Under the pieces are notes generated by a model. That model was not told the DNA's origin and searched no databases. It saw only the letters and a program-made list of their open reading frames with translations. Of a stretch of DNA of 38,288 nt, positions 25,512-33,881 are shown in pieces. The position numbers were made by a program, and so were the translations under genes. Location: contig NZ_RQRS01000020.1 in NCBI RefSeq assembly GCF_004335085.1, positions 77,939 through 116,226 of the forward strand. The letters are read 5' to 3'. The stretch is from Pedobacter nototheniae (GTDB lineage Bacteria > Bacteroidota > Bacteroidia > Sphingobacteriales > Sphingobacteriaceae). Numbering within the stretch: the first letter of the stretch is position 1; each line of letters begins with the position of its first letter.

Positions 25512-27472
25512 TGAGAGAAGATTGGATAGAAGCTAAAATAGGCGAAATATTATTAATTGAGAGAGGTGGTTCGCCTAGACCGATAAAGGAATTCATTACA
25601 AAGGAACCAAGTGGGATAAATTGGATTAAAATTGGAGACACACTAAAAGGTTCAAAATATATTACTTCTACTGAAGAAAAGATTAAAGTAGAAGGTTTGA
25701 AAAAGACGAGAATAGTTGAACCTGGAGATTTTGTTTTGTCAAATTCGATGAGTTTTGGAAGACCATTTATTATGGGAATAAAAGGTGCAATACACGATGG
25801 TTGGTTGGCTTTACGAAATCCAAATTCTATTTTTGATACTGATTTTCTTTATTATTCCTTAAGCTCACCAAATGTCTATAGTCAGTTTGACAAACTTGCT
25901 ACTGGCTCTACGGTTAGAAATCTAAACAGCGAACTTGTAGCAAAAGTAATTGTCAGTATTCCTCCTTTTCCCGAACAACGAGCCATAGTTAAAAAATTAG
26001 AAAGTTTATTGAGCAGTTTAAATGCCGGTGTTACCGATTTAAAAAAAGCACAACAGCAATTGAAAATTTACAGGCAAGCGGTTTTGAAAAAGGCTTTTGA
26101 GGGGGAATTTGTAGAAGTAAAGTTTAAAGAATTGGGTGATGCAATTGACCCTCAACCAAGTCATAGAACGCCACCCGTTGATGCTAATGGAATTCCTTAT
26201 GTAAGTATAAAAGATATTGTTGGCAATAAGCTTGAACTTTCTAAAGCAAGGTTAGTATCAAAGAACGTCTTGCAGGAACATTTAAACCGTTATACTATTT
26301 TAGAAAATGATTTTATAATAGGCAAAATAGGAACGATAGGAAATCCGGTAAAAGTCCACTTGCCTCAAAATTATACGCTTTCAGCAAATGTTGTTTTGAT
26401 ACAACCAAGAAAAATAAATTCTAATTATCTCTATTATTATTTTAAATCCTCAAATATTGAACAGCAATTTAATTCTGGAAAAAAAGCTACAACGCAAGCG
26501 GCTTTTGGTATTCAAAAGGTAAGAGATTTAATCATACGTTATCCTTTAGATGATAGCCAACAAAGAAAAATTGTTCTTGACATAGAAACTAAGCTATCCG
26601 TTTGTGATTCCATAGAACAAAACATAAAAGAAAGTTTAGAGAAAGCAGAAGCTTTGCGCCAAAGCATTCTTAAAAAAGCATTTGAAGGTAATTTATTGAC
26701 TGCACAAGAATTGGCAGTATGCAAATTAGCAGTGGATTATGAACCTGCAAGTGTGTTGCTGGAGCGGATAAAAGCGGAGCAGAACAAAGCAAAGGCTAAA
26801 CCAAGTAAAAAAGAATTGGCTCAACCTTTAGTTGTGGCTAAAACAGAAACTACGGTTGTAAAAGTATCAGCAGATACTCACGCAGGTTTAATAGCTAAAG
26901 TGATTAAAATTCACGAAGAGAATCCCGCATCAATTGACAACTTAACTCACATCAAATGTGAAAAGATTGCGCATTTGGTTGAATACCATTTGCAGATTCC
27001 ATTAGGCAGGCAACCTGTAAAAGACGCTGCAGGTCCGGATGATTATCCGCACTTGAAGAAAATAGAACACCGTGCAAAAATGGCTAACTATTTTGCTATA
27101 CAAAAGAAAGATATTGGCTATTCCTATTCTTCGGCAAAAAATTCAGACAAGGCCATTGAGAAATTTCAGTCTGTGCTTTCAGATGATAAGAATAAGCAAT
27201 TGGATGATTTAATTGCTTTGTTTTTAAATTTTAATTTAGAAGCCTCAGAAATTATCGCCACCACTTACGCAGGATGGAATAATCTGATTCTTAGTGGAAA
27301 TGCAACTCCATCCGGCGAGGAAATAGTTTATGAATCAAGAGAAAACTGGTCAGAACGAAAGTTAAAGATTGCAAGAGAACGCTTTTTCAAAGCGATTGAA
27401 TGGATGCGCAAAAATGAGATAATACCAACAGGTTATGGAGCAGTAGTTCCTTTCCCGAAAAAGAAGAAGTAA
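25511..27472 (+). CDS. hsdS: Type I restriction specificity subunit with a C-terminal extension
   Basis: This 653-aa protein has the two-half layout of HsdS: target recognition domain 1 (about 1-155), conserved helical spacer (PPFPEQRAIVKKLESLLSSL, ending YRQAVLKKAFEGEF), target recognition domain 2 (about 205-345) and a second spacer (QQRKIVLDIETKL, ending LRQSILKKAFEGNLL near 397). Usual HsdS length is 390-450 aa. The extra 250 residues start with a Lys/Ala-rich linker, then a helical module with HIKCEKIAHLVEYHLQIPLG, SSAKNSDKAIEKFQSV and a tail RFFKAIEWMRKNEIIPTGYG. I believe such tails occur on some other S subunits, but their job is unknown to me. The recognition domains are very AT-rich compared with hsdR, a common sign of domain exchange. 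Confidence 0.93.
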   Translation: MREDWIEAKIGEILLIERGGSPRPIKEFITKEPSGINWIKIGDTLKGSKYITSTEEKIKVEGLKKTRIVEPGDFVLSNSMSFGRPFIMGIKGAIHDGWLALRNPNSIFDTDFLYYSLSSPNVYSQFDKLATGSTVRNLNSELVAKVIVSIPPFPEQRAIVKKLESLLSSLNAGVTDLKKAQQQLKIYRQAVLKKAFEGEFVEVKFKELGDAIDPQPSHRTPPVDANGIPYVSIKDIVGNKLELSKARLVSKNVLQEHLNRYTILENDFIIGKIGTIGNPVKVHLPQNYTLSANVVLIQPRKINSNYLYYYFKSSNIEQQFNSGKKATTQAAFGIQKVRDLIIRYPLDDSQQRKIVLDIETKLSVCDSIEQNIKESLEKAEALRQSILKKAFEGNLLTAQELAVCKLAVDYEPASVLLERIKAEQNKAKAKPSKKELAQPLVVAKTETTVVKVSADTHAGLIAKVIKIHEENPASIDNLTHIKCEKIAHLVEYHLQIPLGRQPVKDAAGPDDYPHLKKIEHRAKMANYFAIQKKDIGYSYSSAKNSDKAIEKFQSVLSDDKNKQLDDLIALFLNFNLEASEIIATTYAGWNNLILSGNATPSGEEIVYESRENWSERKLKIARERFFKAIEWMRKNEIIPTGYGAVVPFPKKKK

Positions 27473-27539
27473 AAAAACTTACCCGAATTCAGAATAATGA
27501 AATGTAAGAAGAACAATAGCAACTTAAAAATGTAAGCCT

Positions 27540-28115
27540 ATGCCAGCAGATCCACCCATCAAAATCATGTTGTCATCATCGGTGTATGGTAATCAGCATA
27601 ACATAGAGAGTTTGTATGCTATCTTAACTGGTTACGGATATAGGGTATTGTGTTCCCACAAAGGAACCGTTTATAATATTCCAGGCAAATCTCCCGAAGA
27701 ATCTTGTCTTGCAGCAGTTGAAGAGTGTGATTTCTTTTTAGGGATTATATTTCCTTATTATGGTTCAGGCATCACGCATAAAGAATTTGAAAAGGCAGTA
27801 GCATTAAACAAACCGCGAGGCTTTTTAGCACATGCACACATTCCATTTTTACGCACATTGTTAAAGCAGTTTATGTATGATGATAAAGGGAATAGGAATG
27901 GCTTTAAATTAGATAAAAAGACAACCGTTTTGGACAGCTTAAAAGTAATAGACATGTACAATCTGGCTATAGGTGATGGTAAGCCATTAGATAAAAGAAT
28001 CTGGGCGCAGGAGTTTACCAAATACGAAGTGGATGGTGCAGATTTTATTCGCACACAATTTGAAGATGTAGCAAGATTTAGAAGCGATTTAAAAGCACTG
28101 AAAGATGGAAAATAA
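27540..28115 (+). CDS. DUF4062-type protein inserted in the restriction operon
   Basis: This 191-aa protein begins with IKIMLSSSVYGNQHNIESLY and has VEECDFFLGIIFPYYGSGIT followed by HKEFEKAVALNKPRGFLAH, the order expected for a DUF4062 domain: an S-S strand end, then D-x-F-x-G-I, a Gly-x-G-x-(S/T) turn and an E-x-x-x-A helix. The fold resembles nucleotide-processing TIR-like or deoxyribosyltransferase-like domains, so NAD or nucleotide chemistry is possible but unproven. It starts 67 bases after hsdS and overlaps the next gene by 11 bases, so both inserted genes are probably translated together. Genes between hsdS and hsdM are often anti-phage accessories. Confidence 0.78.
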   Translation: MPADPPIKIMLSSSVYGNQHNIESLYAILTGYGYRVLCSHKGTVYNIPGKSPEESCLAAVEECDFFLGIIFPYYGSGITHKEFEKAVALNKPRGFLAHAHIPFLRTLLKQFMYDDKGNRNGFKLDKKTTVLDSLKVIDMYNLAIGDGKPLDKRIWAQEFTKYEVDGADFIRTQFEDVARFRSDLKALKDGK

Positions 28116-29598
28116 CAAATTACTTCATTTAATCAATAAAGGAGAAAATGAAACGCTCGCGTTTTTAGCTTCTTTCGATTTAGATAAAATTGCCACCGTT
28201 CTTTCAGGATTTATCAATCAAAAAGGCGGCAACTTATTGTTAGGTGTTGCACCTGACAAGCAAATTATAGGCGTCAATACATTTTATTTAATTGATGAGA
28301 TGCGCAACCAACTGAGTCAAAAAATAACTCCGGAAAGCCCGATAGAAATAATAGAAGAAGACATTGATGATAAAAAAATACTGTTACTAAAAGTATCTGA
28401 GGGCAGCAAGCAACCTTATATTTGTAATGGTATTATCTATTTCAGAAAAGGTAAGGAAACTGTTGAAGCAAGTGCCACAGATATAGCTAAGTTGTTGTTG
28501 GAGCGCAGGAAAAATGAATTGCATTGGGAGCGTCAGGTAACTTTTGGCGTAGATTGGGAAGATTTGGATGAGAAACTAATTCTGAAAGTGATGCGCAAAG
28601 CACAAAGCAATGGAAGAAGCACTTATAGAGGAGAAGAAGCACTTGAATTTCTGAATCACTATGGTCTGTTTAATAATGGCTCGTTTACGAATGCCTGCGT
28701 TATATTGTTTGCATTGAACCCTTTAAAATATTTCCCTCAAACACGAGTTCGAATAACAGAATATGCCGAAGGTAAAACGGATAAGGCTTTATTGCGTGAT
28801 GATGTTTTTGAGGGTAACTTATTTAAATTAAGAGACCAGTTAGAGCAATATGTAGATAATATGGGAACACGAAGTATTTTTGCAGAATCAGAATGGCGTC
28901 GAATCGATTTTAAATATCCCGAAAAAGCTTTACAAGAAGGCATTATCAATGCGCTTATCCATAGAGATTATAGTCATTTCAACAGCCATTTAACTATTTC
29001 TGTTGATGCTAATGCTTTTGTGATAGCCAATAGCGGTCATCTGCCTCAAGAATTGAAAGTGGCAGACCTCAAAAAAAATCATCGTTCGTTTCCTGCCAAC
29101 CCAGATATTGCACACATTATCTTTCTGATGGGCTATATAGATAAATTGGGCAGAGGTACCATCAAGATCATGGAAGATTGTAAAAAAGTAGGAATGAAAG
29201 AACCTAAATGGACAATAAAGAATAATGAAGTAATACTTGCTTTTTATGCTCCAGAAGGAAGTACGATAGAAGCTAATGATCATTATAAACTTACTGTTGG
29301 CTTTGACGATGCAGTACGTGATGCAGTGAATAATATTGTAGGTGATGCAGTAGGTGATGCAGTAAGTGATGCAGTAAAAGATAGACTTTGTGCTATTGTT
29401 AATCTACTTTATGTTAATGAGGCTGTTCCTCTAAAGGCAATTGTAATTCATTTTGATAGTTCTAGAGCTACTATACAGAGAGATTTATTGCTATTGAATA
29501 CTTTGCATTTGTTAAAATTATCAGGTTCAGATAAGTTTCGAGTTTATGATATCAGTGATGCGCTAAGAAATAATATTGATGCGCTAAAAGACAAGTAA
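28105..29598 (+). CDS. AlbA_2 (Schlafen-type) plus HATPase regulator-like protein
   Basis: This 497-aa protein begins with an AlbA_2 domain (GENETLAFLASF, LSGFINQKGGNLLLGV, residues 12-47), has a HATPase_c_4-type region (EGIINALIHRDYSHFNSHLT, with VIANSGHLPQEL and KLGRGTIKIMEDC), then six tetrapeptide repeats (DAVx, encoded at 29308-29379) and a C-terminal winged helix (VPLKAIVIHFDSSRATIQRD). This build is common in Bacteroidota proteins annotated as ATP-binding or RecG-like regulators. AlbA_2 domains occur in DNA- and RNA-binding defence proteins. It overlaps the DUF4062 gene by 11 bases and lies before hsdM. A defence or operon-control role is inferred from place only. Confidence 0.87.
   Translation: MENNKLLHLINKGENETLAFLASFDLDKIATVLSGFINQKGGNLLLGVAPDKQIIGVNTFYLIDEMRNQLSQKITPESPIEIIEEDIDDKKILLLKVSEGSKQPYICNGIIYFRKGKETVEASATDIAKLLLERRKNELHWERQVTFGVDWEDLDEKLILKVMRKAQSNGRSTYRGEEALEFLNHYGLFNNGSFTNACVILFALNPLKYFPQTRVRITEYAEGKTDKALLRDDVFEGNLFKLRDQLEQYVDNMGTRSIFAESEWRRIDFKYPEKALQEGIINALIHRDYSHFNSHLTISVDANAFVIANSGHLPQELKVADLKKNHRSFPANPDIAHIIFLMGYIDKLGRGTIKIMEDCKKVGMKEPKWTIKNNEVILAFYAPEGSTIEANDHYKLTVGFDDAVRDAVNNIVGDAVGDAVSDAVKDRLCAIVNLLYVNEAVPLKAIVIHFDSSRATIQRDLLLLNTLHLLKLSGSDKFRVYDISDALRNNIDALKDK
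29308..29379 (+). repeat. In-frame 12-bp tandem repeat inside the AlbA/HATPase gene
   Basis: Six 12-bp units, five starting GATGCAGT(A/G) at 29308, 29320, 29344, 29356 and 29368 and one diverged unit (AATATTGTAGGT, 29332). They encode DAVR, DAVN, NIVG, DAVG, DAVS and DAVK, a flexible linker between the ATPase-like part and the winged helix. Because the period is a multiple of three, copy-number change alters linker length without shifting frame. Confidence 0.9.
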
Positions 29599-29673
29599 TG
29601 AGGCACTAAAAAATGAGATTGATGCACAAGGTTAAAAGTATAGTAAATGTGTAAGTTGACGAAAATAACATAC

Positions 29674-29693
29674 TGTCAACCTGTAGATTGACA
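29674..29693 (+). promoter_or_regulatory. Palindrome just upstream of hsdM
   Basis: TGTCAA (29674-29679), 8-base spacer, TTGACA (29688-29693) is a perfect 6-bp inverted repeat 14 bases before the hsdM start. A further GTTGAC (29655-29660) pairs with GTCAAC (29675-29680). The 109-base gap before hsdM is the largest inside the locus, so hsdM may have its own controlled promoter. Confidence 0.45.
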
Positions 29694-29707
29694 AAAAAAT
29701 AAATATA

Positions 29708-31240
29708 ATGACAGAAGCAGCAATAGTATCAAAAATATGGAATCTGGCGAATGTAATGCGCCACGACGGCGTTGGTTACGGAGACTATTTGGAGCAGATT
29801 ACCTATCTACTATTTCTTAAAATGGTGGATGAGTTAAATAAACCGCCTTATAACAGAAACCTTAAATTACCAAGACTGAAAGATGTAGAAGGCAAAGAAG
29901 TAGAAAGCGCAGAAGTTTGTTCGTGGGAGAATTTAACTTCAAAGAACGGTGCAGAACTGGAGTCTTTTTATATTCAGGCATTGCGTTCACTCGGGACAGA
30001 AAAAGGGATGTTGGGACAAATCTATGTAAAAAGCCAAAACAAAATACAGGATCCGTCTAATCTGCAGCGTATCATCACAATGATTGGCAAAGAAGACTGG
30101 AGCATGATGGGTGCCGATGTGAAAGGAACCATCTATGAAGGTTTGCTTGAAAAGAATGCAGAAGATACCAAATCCGGAGCAGGACAATATTTTACGCCAA
30201 GAGCATTAATTAGAACAATGGTAGCCTGTATAAAGCCAAAACCTATGAAAACGGTTATAGATCCGGCTTGCGGTTCTGGCGGTTTCTTTTTGGCAGCGTA
30301 CGACTGGTTGACCGAAAATAATAAATTGAATAAAGACGAAAAGATGTTCTTAAAGAACAGTACTTTTCACGGCAACGAAATTGTATCCAGCACTCGTAGA
30401 ATGTGTCTGATGAATTTGTATCTCCACGGTATCGGTGAAATAGACGCAGAGCCATTGGTAAAATCTAATGATGCATTGATTGCCGCTGAAAGCCAGACAT
30501 ACGATTATATTTTAGCCAATCCGCCATTTGGTAAAAAAAGTGGTATGACGGTTACTAATGAAGATGGGGATATTGAGAAAGAAGACATCAGTTACAATCG
30601 GCAGGATTTTTGGGAAACTACCAGCAACAAACAACTTAACTTTTTGCAGCATATTAAGTCATTGATGAAAATTGATGGCGAAGCAGCAGTTGTTTTACCA
30701 GACAATGTTTTGTTTGAAGGTGGAGCTGGAGAGGAAATCAGAAAGCAATTATTAAAAACAACAGAACTGCATACGATTCTACGTTTGCCAACAGGTATTT
30801 TCTACGCCAATGGTGTAAAAGCCAATATATTGTTCTTCAATAATAAACCCGCCAATAAAGAGGCATGGACAAAAGAAGTCTGGTTTTATGACTATAGAAC
30901 CAACGTTCATCACACCCTAAAGAAAAAACCGTTAGCAGAATCTGACTTATCAGACTTTGTAGAATGCTATCATGCTGCAAACATCAATAAGCGAAAGGAA
31001 ACCTGGAGCGAAGAAAACCCCGACGGTCGCTGGAGAAAATACAGTTATGATGAAATCATTGTCCGCGATAAAACCAGTTTGGATATCTTTTGGGTCAAAG
31101 ACCAAAGTTTAACTGATTTGGATAATCTGCCTGACCCTGATGTTTTGGCACTGGAGATTATTGATAACATCGAGGCAGGATTGGCAAGTTTCAGAGAGAT
31201 AGTGAGTGAGCTAGAAAAGACTGAGCATAAAGATGATTAG
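29708..31240 (+). CDS. hsdM: Type I restriction-modification methyltransferase subunit
   Basis: This 510-aa N6-adenine methyltransferase has the N-terminal HsdM helical domain (YLEQITYLLFLKMVDELNK, 27-45), the GQYFTPR motif (159-165), the SAM-binding motif DPACGSGG (185-192) and catalytic NPPF (271-274, YILANPPFGKKSG). The C-terminus holds the usual helices that contact HsdS. All residues for catalysis are present, so it should protect host DNA. It is the last gene of the locus, separated from hsdS by two accessory genes and from them by a 109-base gap with a palindrome, so it may also be transcribed on its own. Confidence 0.96.
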   Translation: MTEAAIVSKIWNLANVMRHDGVGYGDYLEQITYLLFLKMVDELNKPPYNRNLKLPRLKDVEGKEVESAEVCSWENLTSKNGAELESFYIQALRSLGTEKGMLGQIYVKSQNKIQDPSNLQRIITMIGKEDWSMMGADVKGTIYEGLLEKNAEDTKSGAGQYFTPRALIRTMVACIKPKPMKTVIDPACGSGGFFLAAYDWLTENNKLNKDEKMFLKNSTFHGNEIVSSTRRMCLMNLYLHGIGEIDAEPLVKSNDALIAAESQTYDYILANPPFGKKSGMTVTNEDGDIEKEDISYNRQDFWETTSNKQLNFLQHIKSLMKIDGEAAVVLPDNVLFEGGAGEEIRKQLLKTTELHTILRLPTGIFYANGVKANILFFNNKPANKEAWTKEVWFYDYRTNVHHTLKKKPLAESDLSDFVECYHAANINKRKETWSEENPDGRWRKYSYDEIIVRDKTSLDIFWVKDQSLTDLDNLPDPDVLALEIIDNIEAGLASFREIVSELEKTEHKDD

Positions 31241-31247
31241 GTTTAAA

Positions 31248-31409
31248 TCAAAAATTGGCAAGCATAACATAAATCGTTGACTCATGAATATACAGCCAAT
31301 ATTTATTACGGTTATAAATCTCGGCAAAAGCATCCCTGTTACCCTTTTTAAGCAGCAAAGCCTGTTCCTGATTAGAAAAAGAACTATAAGCAGTCAGCGA
31401 AGTACATCG
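31248..31409 (-). pseudogene. Remnant of an ECF sigma factor gene (N-terminal part)
   Basis: On the minus strand, in one frame from about 31409 to a TGA at 31248, the sequence translates to SLTAYSSFSNQEQALLLKKG followed by NRDAFAEIYNRNKYWLYIH. This closely resembles the start of FecI-like ECF sigma factors of Pedobacter (L-x-x-G-(D/N)-R-x-A-F-x-E-I-Y-N-R-Y). There is no in-frame start codon at the expected place, the only nearby ATG (31407) is out of frame, and the reading frame ends after about 50 residues, so the gene is broken and truncated. It may be left from sequence disrupted by rearrangement of the island. Identification is by eye. Confidence 0.55.
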
Positions 31410-31506
31410 GCCGGCCAAAATTAATTTTTTGTTAACTCATAAAAATGTTCGGTAAACTAAACCAAGGCTGTAATAAATACATCTATTAAATTCATAACTT
31501 TTAACA

Positions 31507-32253
31507 ATGGAATCTTTATACGCGTGGTATGATGAGGTAATCGCCCACATACAAAACTCCGGCCTAAAAAACTTATCTGAATACGAAGTCAACGGCAAAA
31601 CTGTATTTACCACTTTTACCGACGTTACCCGGTCGAAACAGCCGGTAAAGGCGTATTCCTATTCAGACTTTAAACATGGTGACGAATTTAATTATCTCAG
31701 CATGGATTTTATCTATGCCACCGCCATAATCGAACTTCTGCATCCCAGAATTAACAATGCAATTAAAGAAAACGGCACGTACCTTCAAACCCAAGAAGAT
31801 CACCTTTATCTGCGCTATGTTGGTTATGGTCTGCAAATCCTTTATGCCTACTGGGATAGGATAGGAGATTTTCTCGATCTGTTTTTTGACACCAAACAAA
31901 AAGGAGATGTCTACCTGGCAAATATTATCCGGGACTTTCCTGCCGAATATCAATCTGCTACTTTTCAAGAATTAGTGGACCTTTACAAAAAAAAAGTAAG
32001 GCCAGTGCTTGGTGAACGTCATTCTACCGTCCATACTTTCTCCCTGAAAGCAAAATATTATTGGGGCATACTCGAACACGGCGGTAAAGACCAGAAAAAA
32101 ATTGAAGAATTGCAGGCTGAAAAGGATGCCTATCCAGCACTATTTAGAGAACAGCTAGAATATATGTTCAAAGGATTTGAACTGGCACTAAAGCTAGTTT
32201 CTGAGCTCCCTAATGCGCCATTACCAGCTGATCAAGCCGAAGCTGCCAAATAA
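31507..32253 (+). CDS. HEPN-like protein with R-x4-H motif (Cthe_2314-like)
   Basis: This 248-aa, mostly helical protein has FIYATAIIELLHPRINNAI (69-86), YGLQILYAYWDRIGDFLDLF (107-126) and GERHSTVHTFSLKAKYYWG (169-187). Arg171-x4-His176 fits the HEPN ribonuclease motif (R-x4-6-H), and the Tyr-Trp-Asp-Arg helix resembles Cthe_2314-type HEPN proteins. HEPN nucleases often cut RNA in toxin-antitoxin and anti-phage systems. No neighbour looks like a nucleotidyltransferase (MNT) antitoxin. It stands directly downstream of the restriction locus with its own AT-rich upstream region. The family call is from motif and helix pattern; activity is inferred. Confidence 0.65.
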   Translation: MESLYAWYDEVIAHIQNSGLKNLSEYEVNGKTVFTTFTDVTRSKQPVKAYSYSDFKHGDEFNYLSMDFIYATAIIELLHPRINNAIKENGTYLQTQEDHLYLRYVGYGLQILYAYWDRIGDFLDLFFDTKQKGDVYLANIIRDFPAEYQSATFQELVDLYKKKVRPVLGERHSTVHTFSLKAKYYWGILEHGGKDQKKIEELQAEKDAYPALFREQLEYMFKGFELALKLVSELPNAPLPADQAEAAK

Positions 32254-32263
32254 TTATAAAAAA

Positions 32264-32290
32264 ATGGCATATCCATCACAGATATGCCAT
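32264..32290 (-). terminator. Hairpin terminator with T-tract on the minus strand
   Basis: ATGGCATATC (32264-32273), 7-base loop, GATATGCCAT (32281-32290): a perfect 10-bp stem. Read on the minus strand it is followed by seven T residues, so it ends the small zinc-ribbon transcript. It may also help end the convergent HEPN-like transcript. Confidence 0.85.
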
Positions 32291-32310
32291 CACCATTAAG
32301 ACGAAAAATA

Positions 32311-32493
32311 CTAAGTCGGAAAGTCCCGCGGGATGCGATGCGTTCTGACCAAACCGCTGGTCATGATATAACTATACTCATCCCGGCAATAAGGACAGTT
32401 AATTTCTTCTTTTTCCTTATTTCCGATACCATTTGCTTCAATTATCTCGTAACCGAAGTCTTTTTCGCAGTGTCTACAATTTATTACATTCAT
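32311..32493 (-). CDS. Small zinc-ribbon-like protein
   Basis: I take Met at 32493 as the start (MNVINCRHCEKDFGYE), giving 60 aa; the longer frame from 32568 adds 25 residues without features. Two Cys pairs, INCRHC and INCPYC, are separated by 25 residues, the layout of a zinc ribbon that binds one metal ion. The C-terminal half (YSYIMTSGLVRTHRIP) is unremarkable. A terminator follows directly. Such small zinc proteins are frequent in Bacteroidota mobile elements, but I cannot give a function. Confidence 0.7.
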   Translation of the reverse strand: MNVINCRHCEKDFGYEIIEANGIGNKEKEEINCPYCRDEYSYIMTSGLVRTHRIPRDFPT

Positions 32494-32781
32494 ATATAGC
32501 AATAGTATATTTAGAAATGAAAAAGTCAAGCTGAACTCGCAACTATTTTTTTCTAAATCCTCGGGCAAGGCAAAAAATGTACAATCTTAAAATTTTATAA
32601 AAAAAACATATTTGATAAAATCTACAAATAGACAACATTTTGTAATCATTAACGCAATAGTTAACAGCAACTGGCAATTGCTCTGTACAGTCCATACCCA
32701 GCAGTTCTACACGGGATATATTTAGGTAAAATTTACAGAATATATTTTTACTATTTTAGTATTGAAATAATCATTCAAGAA

Positions 32782-33792
32782 ATGACCGGCTTAATCCAAT
32801 TTTTAACCAAAATACAGACTTTTAATCTTCTTGTCGTTACCAAAGCCGAATTAAAAAGCCCCATAAAAGAAGATGGGAATAAGCCAGCTTATAGTCTTGC
32901 GCACGAAACCCATTATTATAATTCGTTTACCTACAAGAGTGAAACCAGGGTATTAAAAGACATGGCATTAGTTGATCTGGTATCCCTTAATGACACCAGT
33001 TTAAGAAGAGAATTTGACCAGCTGAAAAAATTAAAAGAAAGGTTTAAACTCATATGGACAAATTTCCACCAACATTACGGTGAACTTAAAGCCGAATATC
33101 CCAGAAATTTCATATTTTCGATTCAACTCGATTACTTGTTTATCGTTAATAACCTGCAATCGGATTATGAGGATATTTACATTGGCGATGAGTTTGTGGA
33201 AAGTCTGCACGATACTTTAAAGATCAGGGATAAGTTCCTAAGTGAGCTAATCAGCGAAGTAGATGAAGTTCTAAATCCCCGTGAAACGTTCGAGGAATGG
33301 ATGGCCAAGCAGAAAAACCCAGAACAAGTTGAAGATGTCACGCCTGAGAAGCCAACAAAAATCCCATATAATCCCGATGCGGGTCGGCCAAAATTCAATC
33401 ATCAGTATATAGATAACTTTTTGCAACTTGTAAGGACTTATTTTTCAGAGGAACATTTCAACCAACTTGCCGCACTGATAAAATTGGACGAACAACCTGC
33501 AAGCCAATTGATCTTCAACGGAAACAGTAATAAGCTTGCAGATGCTTTTAAGCAGCTCTATGAAGCTAACCTGATTGTGGGATGCAATAAAGCAGAACTT
33601 GAAAAATGGATTCTAAAACACTTCTTATATAGCAACGGAGAAAAAGTAAACGAATATTCGGAGGGCTGGCTCAGTGCGATAATATCTTCCGATACCAAGG
33701 TTTGCAAATCACCGATTTTAGAGGTAAGGATAAAAGACAAAGTTCCTTTTCTGGTTCCAACAGTCCGAAACAAAAAAAACAGTAAATACTAG
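32782..33792 (+). CDS. rteC: RteC-family protein
   Basis: This 336-aa protein matches the RteC family by its N-terminal half (ETHYYNSFTYKSETRVLKDM, LRREFDQLKKLKERFKLIW, FSIQLDYLFIVNNLQSDYED, IYIGDEFVESL) and by its overall length. In the Bacteroides element CTnDOT, RteC activates excision genes after tetracycline induction. The C-terminal half (FNHQYIDNFLQLVRTYF, ending ISSDTKVCKSPIL) is a helical domain also seen in family members. Here RteA/RteB are absent, so control must differ. Its presence supports an integrative element. The downstream gene encodes an excisionase-like HTH protein, fitting a role in excision control. Confidence 0.85.
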   Translation: MTGLIQFLTKIQTFNLLVVTKAELKSPIKEDGNKPAYSLAHETHYYNSFTYKSETRVLKDMALVDLVSLNDTSLRREFDQLKKLKERFKLIWTNFHQHYGELKAEYPRNFIFSIQLDYLFIVNNLQSDYEDIYIGDEFVESLHDTLKIRDKFLSELISEVDEVLNPRETFEEWMAKQKNPEQVEDVTPEKPTKIPYNPDAGRPKFNHQYIDNFLQLVRTYFSEEHFNQLAALIKLDEQPASQLIFNGNSNKLADAFKQLYEANLIVGCNKAELEKWILKHFLYSNGEKVNEYSEGWLSAIISSDTKVCKSPILEVRIKDKVPFLVPTVRNKKNSKY

Positions 33793-33881
33793 TAGGGAAA
33801 CAGTATGGATGTGGTTTAACGTGTTGTAACCCTACAAAACAAGCCACTAACATTGCGGCATCAAAACAAAAGATACCGCTT

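Noticed and set aside
29308..29379. Short repeat considered as a CRISPR or regulatory iteron array
   Set aside because: It is in frame inside a clear gene and encodes a plain DAVx linker.
32284..32499. Plus-strand 71-codon frame opposite the zinc-ribbon gene
   Set aside because: The minus strand has the paired CxxC motifs and its own terminator; the plus frame begins inside that terminator.
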